From positions 1-58,453 of the forward strand of contig NZ_PPRM01000001.1 of NCBI RefSeq assembly GCF_002902665.1: DNA of 58,453 nt, written 5' to 3'. Positions 50,989 through 58,453 of the stretch are shown here, in pieces (position 1 is the stretch's first letter; each line of letters opens with the position of its first letter). The DNA comes from Macrococcoides caseolyticum (GTDB taxonomy: Bacteria > Bacillota > Bacilli > Staphylococcales > Staphylococcaceae). Under the pieces are notes generated by a model, which saw nothing but the letters and a program-made list of their open reading frames with translations, did no database searches and was not told where the DNA came from. A program made the translations under genes and the position numbers.

Positions 50989-51656
50989 TAGAAACATTAA
51001 GTTTATTATTTCTTACTATAATCTTGTTTACAGGAGCGATGGCACTGAACAAACGTTATCCTAAAGTATGGACATTGCCTATCTTTACAGTAAGCGGATT
51101 GATGATGATCATCCTTATTGGTTTTCATATTCCTTATAAAGAGTATCAGCATGCGACTGCAATTTTCAATTTTTTATTAGGACCTGCAATCGTAGCCTTC
51201 GCATTGCCGCTCTATCAAATGAGAAAAGTAGTGGTGAAGTATCTCCACTTCATTGTAGCTGGTTTCACTATGGGTCTTATGGTATCCCTTTTAGCTACAT
51301 ATTTGCTCGCTATGGTATTGCCACTAGATAAGACACTTGTGCATTCATTATGGGAGAAAAATGTGACATTGCCTGTTGCGATGAATATTGCGTCTTCTAC
51401 AAATGGTAGCGTAGCGTTAACATCCATTGCTGTGATTATTAGCGGCTGTATCGGCTTTAGCTTCGGTCATAAGGTGATGAAGTGGATGAAAATTGATCAC
51501 TTTGTAGCACGTGGTGTTGCGATGGCTGCGGTTGCACATGTATTTGGTACAAACACATCGATGGCACTCAGCAAAGAAGAAGGTGGTATCGCACTTGTGA
51601 CGATGGTTGGAACAGCGATTTTGGCAAGTGTCATTATTCCAATATTAATATCATAA
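50985..51656 (+). CDS. CidB/LrgB family membrane protein
   Basis: 223-aa membrane protein of the LrgB family: FNFLLGPAIVAFALPLYQM, then NVTLPVAMNIASSTNGSVALTS and the C-terminal GVAMAAVAHVFGTNTSMALSKEEG. Works with the preceding CidA/LrgA-type partner (ATGA overlap). Recent work links these pairs to pyruvate uptake as well as autolysis control. No LytSR-type two-component genes are nearby. Confidence 0.9.
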   Translation: MIETLSLLFLTIILFTGAMALNKRYPKVWTLPIFTVSGLMMIILIGFHIPYKEYQHATAIFNFLLGPAIVAFALPLYQMRKVVVKYLHFIVAGFTMGLMVSLLATYLLAMVLPLDKTLVHSLWEKNVTLPVAMNIASSTNGSVALTSIAVIISGCIGFSFGHKVMKWMKIDHFVARGVAMAAVAHVFGTNTSMALSKEEGGIALVTMVGTAILASVIIPILIS

Positions 51657-51685
51657 AAAACAAGGTGCTTACCTTGTTTTTTAAT
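51655..51685 (+). terminator. Rho-independent terminator after holin-like operon
   Basis: Stem AAAAAACAAGGT / ACCTTGTTTTTT with a GCTT loop; probably also works for the convergent niaR gene. Confidence 0.9.
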
Positions 51686-51716
51686 TTTCACTATATAAAA
51701 ATTTGCATTATATTGT

Positions 51717-52238
51717 TTAAACCTCATAAATAAATCCTTCTTGTCTTAATTCGTTAACTGCGTTATCCAGAATCTTCTCAGACTTCGCTGATATAACGTG
51801 ATCGTGTATGCCGTAAGTTAATTCAGCAAGCATTCGCCCGTTATCTTCTTCCATATCATTAGAAAAGTCATAGCATTCCTCGACAGAGCGCAGCATTAGC
51901 TCAACTGAAATTTTGCCGTATATTGGATGGTTCACAGATACGTTATCAATCATCGCGCCATTTTCTACTATAATTTTTAATTCTTCTAGCATGCGCTCTG
52001 AGGTATGGCGTACGGTGATCGTACGTTTATACTTTTCTCCTTGTTCTCCAATTTCCTGAAAGATATAGCCTTGTTTTGTCGCTTTGATTGGATGTTCTTC
52101 TGCTCTAAGTTGTGCGATATCTGAAACGATTATTTGTCTTGATACATCGTATTGCTGCGCCAGTTGATTGCCGCTGATTGGTGTGGTGCTCTCTTTAATT
52201 GATTGTAAGATTGCGAGGCGTCTTTCATTTACATTCAT
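51717..52238 (-). CDS. niaR: NAD biosynthesis repressor NiaR (YrxA)
   Basis: 173-aa repressor with N-terminal HTH_11 (RRLAILQSIKESTTPISGNQLAQQYDVSRQIIVSDIAQLR) and a C-terminal 3H ligand-binding domain with the conserved His residues (TVRHTSE, NHPIYG, GIHDHV). It senses nicotinic acid and represses NAD synthesis and niacin uptake genes. Its ribosome binding site GGAG favours an ATG at 52238; a start at 52244 overlaps the desulfurase stop (TAATG). Operon with the desulfurase and divergent from its likely targets nadBCA. Confidence 0.92.
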   Translation of the reverse strand: MNVNERRLAILQSIKESTTPISGNQLAQQYDVSRQIIVSDIAQLRAEEHPIKATKQGYIFQEIGEQGEKYKRTITVRHTSERMLEELKIIVENGAMIDNVSVNHPIYGKISVELMLRSVEECYDFSNDMEEDNGRMLAELTYGIHDHVISAKSEKILDNAVNELRQEGFIYEV

Positions 52239-52243
52239 CTTCA

Positions 52244-53317
52244 TTACTCCATTTCATTAAGTGCACAGATTAATGCGTTGATATCGGCATCAGTTGTTAA
52301 TGGGCTGATTGATATCCGTATAAATTGATGGATACTGTACCCTTGTTGCATGATTAAACTTTCCAGTGCTTTTGAATGCATTGTACCATGACCACAGGCG
52401 GTACCGGTAGAGATTAATATATCCTTTTGTGAGAGCTTCTGCATAATCACTTGTCCTTCTTGTCTGCATAAAAGCGGAATAATATGTGGTGCTTGTTCGT
52501 TGAAGATTATCGGATGGAATCTATCTCTATTTAATTGTGACATCATTTTCTGTTTCATCGGATAAAGGTCTGTATCAGGATATTCAATCAGTGCTGTTGT
52601 CATGGCAGCGAGGGCTCCGATATCTACAGTACCATTTCTCATGTCCTGTTCATGGTGTAGGTAAGGATTGCGAATATGCAGTTCATCATCTCGAATGAGT
52701 AAGGCGCCTACACCTTTAGGCCCAAAGAATTTATGTCCGCTGATGGCCAAAGAGGTCATCACGTGTGTCGGTATATTAAGCTTGGCAGCTGACTGAACGC
52801 AGTCCACATGAAATGGAATATGATATTGTGCTGCAATGTGACCGATCTTTTCTACAGGTAAGATATATCCTGTTTCTGAATTAACGTGCTGTACGGTTAT
52901 TAGTGCAATTTCATTGTAATGCTCCTCAATATAATTGGATAGGGCAATAAGGTTCAACGTACCATCCTTATGCTCGGGTATAAAATAATAATCAATATCC
53001 TCATAAGGATAGAGAGCTGCGAGTACTGATGGATGCTCATATCTGCTAAGCACAACGGTTCTTTTATCTGTTTTATGTAAATAATTTTGAATTGCAATCT
53101 CATTAGCATGTGAGCCACTTGAAGCTGAAATTACTGTAAAGTTATCTGTAAAGTAATTATTTAACGCACTTTCACAGTTTTTATGTATATCTTTAGCGAT
53201 ATCCCCACCCGCATGTAAGCTCTCAGAATTGTAGTAGTAATTAATGTTTATATCTTTATATATATTAAATGCTGATGCGCTGAGTGATGTAGTAGCAGCA
53301 TAATCAAAATAAATCAT
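52244..53317 (-). CDS. cysteine desulfurase (NifS/IscS-like) for NAD synthesis
   Basis: 357-aa class V PLP enzyme. N-terminal IYFDYAATT, PLP Lys in SGHKFFGPKGVG near residue 194, active Cys in STGTACGHG near 318. Its position with niaR and divergent from nadBCA matches the Bacillus nifS-nadBCA arrangement, where it supplies sulfur for the 4Fe-4S cluster of NadA. The reading frame is intact. AAGGAG precedes the ATG. Confidence 0.92.
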   Translation of the reverse strand: MIYFDYAATTSLSASAFNIYKDININYYYNSESLHAGGDIAKDIHKNCESALNNYFTDNFTVISASSGSHANEIAIQNYLHKTDKRTVVLSRYEHPSVLAALYPYEDIDYYFIPEHKDGTLNLIALSNYIEEHYNEIALITVQHVNSETGYILPVEKIGHIAAQYHIPFHVDCVQSAAKLNIPTHVMTSLAISGHKFFGPKGVGALLIRDDELHIRNPYLHHEQDMRNGTVDIGALAAMTTALIEYPDTDLYPMKQKMMSQLNRDRFHPIIFNEQAPHIIPLLCRQEGQVIMQKLSQKDILISTGTACGHGTMHSKALESLIMQQGYSIHQFIRISISPLTTDADINALICALNEME

Positions 53318-53350
53318 AAAAATTCTCCTTGTGTTTTATTGTTTTATATG

Positions 53351-53363
53351 ACAATATTATTGT
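53351..53363. promoter_or_regulatory. candidate NiaR operator between nifS-like and nadB
   Basis: ACAATATTATTGT is a perfect odd-centred dyad in the 81-bp gap between the divergent start codons; a related TTATTGTAAA follows. Position suits a NiaR site controlling both directions; the motif is not an exact match to a consensus I know. Confidence 0.4.
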
Positions 53364-53398
53364 AAAGTTATTGTAAATATAAAGTAAAGGTGTTTTTT

Positions 53399-54754
53399 AT
53401 GTATGATGTAATTATTATTGGTGGCGGGTTGTCAGCGCTTAGCCTGCTAAATGCATTACCTGAAAATATGAAGATTGCATTAGTTATGGATGAAGCAGAA
53501 TCAAGTAGTATGAAAGCGCAAGGCGGGGTCAGTTGTTCTTTATTCGAAAGTAGTATAGATCAGCATGTGATGGATACGTATAATGCGGGTTGTCAGCAAG
53601 GAGATATCGATGTTATTCGTAAAATGATTCAAGAAGGCAATGCAGTCATAAAAGAATATATTGCAGCTGGTATGCCATTTGATAAGGAAGGTAGAACTTT
53701 TGCGCTTGGGTTAGAAGGTGCGCATACATTACCTAGAATTCTGCATATCAAGGATCAGACAGGGAAGTATATGTGCAATTTTTTGAAGGCACGTTATAGC
53801 GCTTCGGTAGATATATATAAGTCAAAAGTAAGTGCATTAATGCGCAATAAATATAAAGACGTTATCGGTGTAGAACTTACTTCCGGAGGGCAGCTCATTG
53901 CGCCTAGAACAGTACTTGCAACAGGAGGGTACAGCGGATTGTTCTATCCTGCTTCCAACACATATACAGGAGGTGCAGCGATGCAATATGCTGTTTATGA
54001 AGCAGGGTGCACTCTGAAAGATCTTGCCTATATACAGTTCCATCCCACTTTATTTATACAGGATAATCGTACGATTTGCTTGATCTCTGAAGCACTTAGA
54101 GGACAAGGTGCAAAACTTGTTAATGAAACAGGTGCTCATATTATGGCATCGACAGAACAGCAAGATTTGGCAGCGCGTCATATTGTAAGTCGTACAATTT
54201 ATGAGCAAATTAAACGTGGACATAAAGTCTATTTAGATATTTCAGAAGTAGAAAATTTCAGCATGCAATTTCCATATATACATAGCATGTGTGAACTCTT
54301 AAATATTACGACACATATCCCTGTAGCGCCTGGTGCACATTACACGATGGGTGGAATTGAAGCTGCGATCGATGGACAGACAAATATAGGTGGATTATTT
54401 GTGATAGGTGAAGCAGCATGTACTGGATTTCATGGCGCCAGCCGTTTAGCGAGTAATTCGCTATTAGAAGCAGTTGCAATGGGAGCTGCCTGTGCTAAGC
54501 GATGTCTTGAAGAAGAACATCGAGATTTAACTGTTTTACCATTTTATACCGTAAATATTGAATATCCAGAATATCGTTTAAGCACGCAGTTAATGCATGT
54601 ATTAGGAATTGAACGCGATTCATTAGTGATGGAAGACTTTAAAAATAAACTTGGTAATGATGTATATAGTAAATTGATTCGACTGATTATTGAAGATGCA
54701 TTACGTAAACCGTCAATTGGCGCACATCAAAAGAAAGTATTACAGGAGGGTTAA
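53399..54754 (+). CDS. nadB: L-aspartate oxidase NadB
   Basis: 451-aa FAD enzyme converting L-aspartate to iminoaspartate, first step of de novo NAD synthesis. FAD motif VIIIGGGLSAL at the N-terminus, QGGVSCS substrate loop, EGAHTLPRILH, DLAYIQFHPT, and the C-terminal GEAACTGFHGASRLASNSLLEA. It is shorter than E. coli NadB because the helical C-terminal domain is reduced. The ATG at 53399 follows AAAGG. First gene of the nadBCA operon. Confidence 0.94.
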   Translation: MYDVIIIGGGLSALSLLNALPENMKIALVMDEAESSSMKAQGGVSCSLFESSIDQHVMDTYNAGCQQGDIDVIRKMIQEGNAVIKEYIAAGMPFDKEGRTFALGLEGAHTLPRILHIKDQTGKYMCNFLKARYSASVDIYKSKVSALMRNKYKDVIGVELTSGGQLIAPRTVLATGGYSGLFYPASNTYTGGAAMQYAVYEAGCTLKDLAYIQFHPTLFIQDNRTICLISEALRGQGAKLVNETGAHIMASTEQQDLAARHIVSRTIYEQIKRGHKVYLDISEVENFSMQFPYIHSMCELLNITTHIPVAPGAHYTMGGIEAAIDGQTNIGGLFVIGEAACTGFHGASRLASNSLLEAVAMGAACAKRCLEEEHRDLTVLPFYTVNIEYPEYRLSTQLMHVLGIERDSLVMEDFKNKLGNDVYSKLIRLIIEDALRKPSIGAHQKKVLQEG

Positions 54755-54757
54755 CTG

Positions 54758-55591
54758 ATGAACAGAATTCGTCTGCAGAATAAGTTGAGACAATTTATGG
54801 ATGAAGATATACAGTATGGTGACTTATCTTCTTCTATCTTTGAGCATAATATGAAAGGGACGATGCATTTTATCGCTAAAGAATCAGGATATTTCTCAGG
54901 AAATGAAGTGATTGTACACGGGTTTAACATTCTGAGTGAGAGCGATGTTACATTACATAAAAATGATGGGGATATAGTCGTAAGTGGTGAAACAATTGCT
55001 GAAATTACGGGTAATATTAGAGATTTATTACAAGCAGAACGCACGGTACTGAATATTATTCAGCGTATGAGCGGGATTACGACATTAACGAAACAGTTTA
55101 TAGACGAAGTTGCTGCAACAAATACCCGAATTACAGATACACGTAAAACGACGCCAGGACTTGGTATGTTTGAAAAATATGCAGTACAAGCAGCAGGTGC
55201 AACGAATCATCGAAGAAGCTTAAATGACGGTATTATGTTAAAGGATAATCATATTGCTTATGCCGGCAGTATTTCGCAAGCTGTACAAAAAGCACGTACA
55301 CTAGCAGGCCATATGGATAAGATCGAAGTGGAAATAGAAGACGCAGCGATGCTACAAGAAGCGATTGAGTCACAAGTAGATATTATTATGTTTGATAATT
55401 GTACACCTGAATTTATAAAAGAACATATTGATCTTGTACCAGACACGGTCATAACAGAAGCCTCGGGAGGCATTACATTAGGCACAGTACGCGCCTATGC
55501 TGAAGCTGGTGTCGATTATATTTCGGTGGGGCAACTATTTCATAGCAGTAAAGGACTTGATATATCAGGGAGGATAAAAATAGATGATTGA
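54758..55591 (+). CDS. nadC: nicotinate-nucleotide pyrophosphorylase NadC
   Basis: 277-aa quinolinate phosphoribosyltransferase. Landmarks are [54 protein letters not shown] and EASGGI. Makes nicotinate mononucleotide from quinolinate and PRPP. Three bases after nadB; 8-base overlap with nadA. Confidence 0.96.
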   Translation: MNRIRLQNKLRQFMDEDIQYGDLSSSIFEHNMKGTMHFIAKESGYFSGNEVIVHGFNILSESDVTLHKNDGDIVVSGETIAEITGNIRDLLQAERTVLNIIQRMSGITTLTKQFIDEVAATNTRITDTRKTTPGLGMFEKYAVQAAGATNHRRSLNDGIMLKDNHIAYAGSISQAVQKARTLAGHMDKIEVEIEDAAMLQEAIESQVDIIMFDNCTPEFIKEHIDLVPDTVITEASGGITLGTVRAYAEAGVDYISVGQLFHSSKGLDISGRIKIDD

Positions 55592-56675
55592 TTTATTAAA
55601 AAACTTTAAAATACCACAGCGATATTTAGCGATGTCACAACAACAGCTGGAAGACAGAGTGAATGAAATTAAAGCTGAATTAGGAGATAATTTATTTATT
55701 CCGGCACATCATTATCAAAAAGATGAAGTCGTACAGTTTGCAGATGCGATTGGTGATTCTCTGGAGCTTGCGAATATATGCAAAGATTCTACCGCAAAGT
55801 ATATTGCATTTTGCGGCGTTCACTTTATGGCTGAAACAGCAGATATGCTGACAAATGATGAGCAGATTGTCCTGCTGCCGGATATGAGAGCAGGATGTTC
55901 GATGGCTGATATGGCGAATATTAATCAGGTTGAACGTTGTGATGACTTACTGCAATCCACATACGGAATTGACTGTCTGCCACTGACATATGTTAATTCG
56001 ACTGCACACATTAAAGCGTTTGTCGGCAAGAAATGTGGTAGCTGTCTGACAAGTGGTAACGCACATAAAGTATTAAAACATGCACTAGAACAGGACAAAG
56101 TCATCCTATTTTTGCCGGACCAGCATCTTGGTAGAAATACGGCCTACGATCTCGGTATTCCGTTAGAAACAATGGCTATATATGATCCTATTTCTGAAAC
56201 ACTGGAATTCGAAGGAGAAGTACAGGATATTCGTATCGTGTTATGGAAAGGACATTGCTCAGTACACGAAAAATTTACGATTGAGAACATTAAAAATGTG
56301 AGACAGCAACATCCGGATATGCGTATTATTGTACATCCAGAATGTACATTTGATGTTGTACAGGCAAGCGATGACTCAGGAAGTACAAGAAAGATTTTAG
56401 AAGTGATTACATCAGCACCAGCAGGGACGAAATGGGCGATTGGTACTGAAATGAACCTTGTGAATCGTATTATCAAAGATAATCCGGACAAAGAAATTAT
56501 CTCGCTCAATCCATTTATGTGTGCATGCTTAACGATGAATCGTATCGATTTACCACATTTAGTATGGTGTCTGGATAACATTGTTGAACACCGATTTGAC
56601 AATCAGATTGCTGTAGATAAAGAAACTACGACATATGCATTAAAAGCCCTCGATCAGATGCTTACTTTACAATAA
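55584..56675 (+). CDS. nadA: quinolinate synthase NadA
   Basis: 363-aa 4Fe-4S enzyme condensing iminoaspartate with DHAP. Cluster cysteines are recognisable in [19 protein letters not shown] and [24 protein letters not shown] and HPECTFDVV are also present. Needs sulfur from the divergent desulfurase. GGGAGG ribosome binding site within nadC; last gene of the operon, with no clear terminator seen after it. Confidence 0.95.
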   Translation: MIDLLKNFKIPQRYLAMSQQQLEDRVNEIKAELGDNLFIPAHHYQKDEVVQFADAIGDSLELANICKDSTAKYIAFCGVHFMAETADMLTNDEQIVLLPDMRAGCSMADMANINQVERCDDLLQSTYGIDCLPLTYVNSTAHIKAFVGKKCGSCLTSGNAHKVLKHALEQDKVILFLPDQHLGRNTAYDLGIPLETMAIYDPISETLEFEGEVQDIRIVLWKGHCSVHEKFTIENIKNVRQQHPDMRIIVHPECTFDVVQASDDSGSTRKILEVITSAPAGTKWAIGTEMNLVNRIIKDNPDKEIISLNPFMCACLTMNRIDLPHLVWCLDNIVEHRFDNQIAVDKETTTYALKALDQMLTLQ

Positions 56676-56743
56676 TCTATATTTTTGTGAAATGCTGAAT
56701 TATTGCGTATAATTGATGTAATTCAATTGATGGAGGAATAAGG

Positions 56744-57163
56744 ATGAATAAATGGATTAAAAGAGGTTTAGTTGTCGGCGCGGTTGGTTTTGGTGCCGTT
56801 CAATCAGTAAAATATTTAAAGCAGAATGAACAAGTGAAACAACGTTTGAATGATCTTAAGAATATTAAAGAATATAATGATTTGCGTATTGCACTGATGG
56901 AGGTTATTGCAGCATTCAATAATCCTAAACCACAATTAGAATCAAAATTTGCAGAAGATGTGCATACGGAAAGTAATGAACAGACAAGTAACGCGCAAGC
57001 TACACAAACAGAAGAGCCTTTGATTGCAGATGCAGTGAAACGTGTATTGGATACAAAGGTTGTTGAAGATCTTCTTGGTGATAAGGCTGATATCGATATG
57101 ATGAAATCATTAGTTGATGAAACGAAAGAAGTAGAGAAGCTTGTGCGTAGCTGGTTTAATTAA
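56744..57163 (+). CDS. hypothetical protein with N-terminal hydrophobic segment
   Basis: 139-aa protein that I do not recognise. Residues 8-22 (LVVGAVGFGAVQSV) form a short hydrophobic segment with a basic start, followed by a Lys/Gln-rich stretch, an acidic-polar linker (Thr/Gln/Glu rich, about 70-92), and a helical C-terminal part DAVKRVLDTKVVEDLLGDKADIDMMKSL. Overall a small membrane- or envelope-associated protein. GGAGGAATAAGG precedes the ATG. Lies between nadA and the thiC TPP riboswitch. Confidence 0.75.
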   Translation: MNKWIKRGLVVGAVGFGAVQSVKYLKQNEQVKQRLNDLKNIKEYNDLRIALMEVIAAFNNPKPQLESKFAEDVHTESNEQTSNAQATQTEEPLIADAVKRVLDTKVVEDLLGDKADIDMMKSLVDETKEVEKLVRSWFN

Positions 57164-57218
57164 TATTTGCATGATATAACAATCAATGGTATTGTTTATG
57201 TGTACAACTTAATAAGAC

Positions 57219-57308
57219 GATTGCTAGGGGAGCTCTTATGAGCTGAGAAAGGAATATCCTTGACTCTTTGAACCTGTTTGGTTAGTACCAGCGTAGGGAA
57301 GCGAGCGT
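57219..57308 (+). ncRNA. TPP riboswitch (THI element)
   Basis: Conserved blocks TAGGGGAGC, CTGAGAAAGGAAT, CCTTGACTCTTTGAACCTG and GTTAGTACCAGCGTAGGGAA are in order. Thiamine pyrophosphate should turn off thiC downstream. Confidence 0.95.
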
Positions 57309-57320
57309 GTATACTTATGA

Positions 57321-58453
<1,133 letters not shown>

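Noticed and set aside
52238-53317. desulfurase as a general IscS/SufS for Fe-S clusters
   Set aside because: Context (niaR and divergent nadBCA) matches the dedicated NAD-pathway desulfurase; no scaffold genes such as sufU or iscU are adjacent.
56144-56602. 152-aa minus-strand open frame inside nadA
   Set aside because: Shadow of nadA; no start signal or homology.

Overview
The window looks like a chromosomal segment of a low-GC Gram-positive bacterium of the family Staphylococcaceae, with Macrococcus or Mammaliicoccus as the best guess. The evidence is an IsaB-type secreted antigen, a csoR-copA-copZ copper operon, a CidA/LrgA-CidB/LrgB pair, a Bce/Bra-type peptide-resistance module, strong AGGAGG ribosome binding sites, and RNA switches of Firmicutes type (SAM, Met T-box, TPP). 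Species assignment is inference. Almost all of the window is dense, ordinary gene content. The only clear mobile-element signal is at the extreme right edge, where thiC is cut off by foreign sequence.

Layout. 1-9.8 kb: small metabolic genes (S66 carboxypeptidase, GNAT, DoxX-like, OYE-type flavoenzyme, SDR, an SQR-like flavoprotein), a membrane-anchored MutS-like ATPase and an XRE/membrane-protein pair. 9.8-18.3 kb: a sulfur-amino-acid zone. It holds a SAM riboswitch driving metQ plus an L-2-hydroxyacid dehydrogenase, then isaB, a SulP/Usp pair, a class I aminotransferase, a Met T-box driving a MetE-family gene, csbD behind a SigB-type promoter, and msrA. 18.4-21.4 kb: the copper operon with a CsoR operator lodged between -35 and -10. 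21.5-25.2 kb: LLM monooxygenase, HD phosphohydrolase, LOG protein and cystine transporter. 25.3-25.66 kb: six tandem 61-bp hairpin repeats. 25.7-30.6 kb: NERD protein, a minimal TipAS protein, peptidase E-like protein, MFS transporter and two DUF3147-like proteins.

30.6-34.8 kb: a LacI-type regulator, a maltose/glucose-class PTS permease and a MapP-like phosphatase, which together suggest uptake of maltose as the 6'-phosphate followed by dephosphorylation. 34.9-39.3 kb: a two-component system plus Bce-type ABC transporter, flanked by a near-identical ~35-bp repeat that includes the terminators. 39.4-42.3 kb: Crp/Fnr regulator, an atypical P1B ATPase (CPG instead of CPC, HH instead of HP) and an HMA chaperone, with an FNR-like box in front of the ATPase. 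42.4-48.3 kb: pyruvate phosphate dikinase with its regulatory protein, an APC permease and CorA. 48.4-49.3 kb: two nearly identical cold-shock genes, each with the same promoter and hairpin leader. 49.4-51.7 kb: DMT transporter and a holin-like pair. 51.7-56.7 kb: NAD synthesis (NiaR and cysteine desulfurase divergent from nadBCA). 57.2-58.4 kb: TPP riboswitch and a truncated thiC.

The most interesting items are the SAM-riboswitch metQ-dehydrogenase operon, the 61-bp repeat array, the Crp/Fnr-ATPase-HMA module with its unusual motifs and operator architecture, and the repeat-flanked Bce cassette. No CRISPR array, rRNA, tRNA or prophage was recognised.
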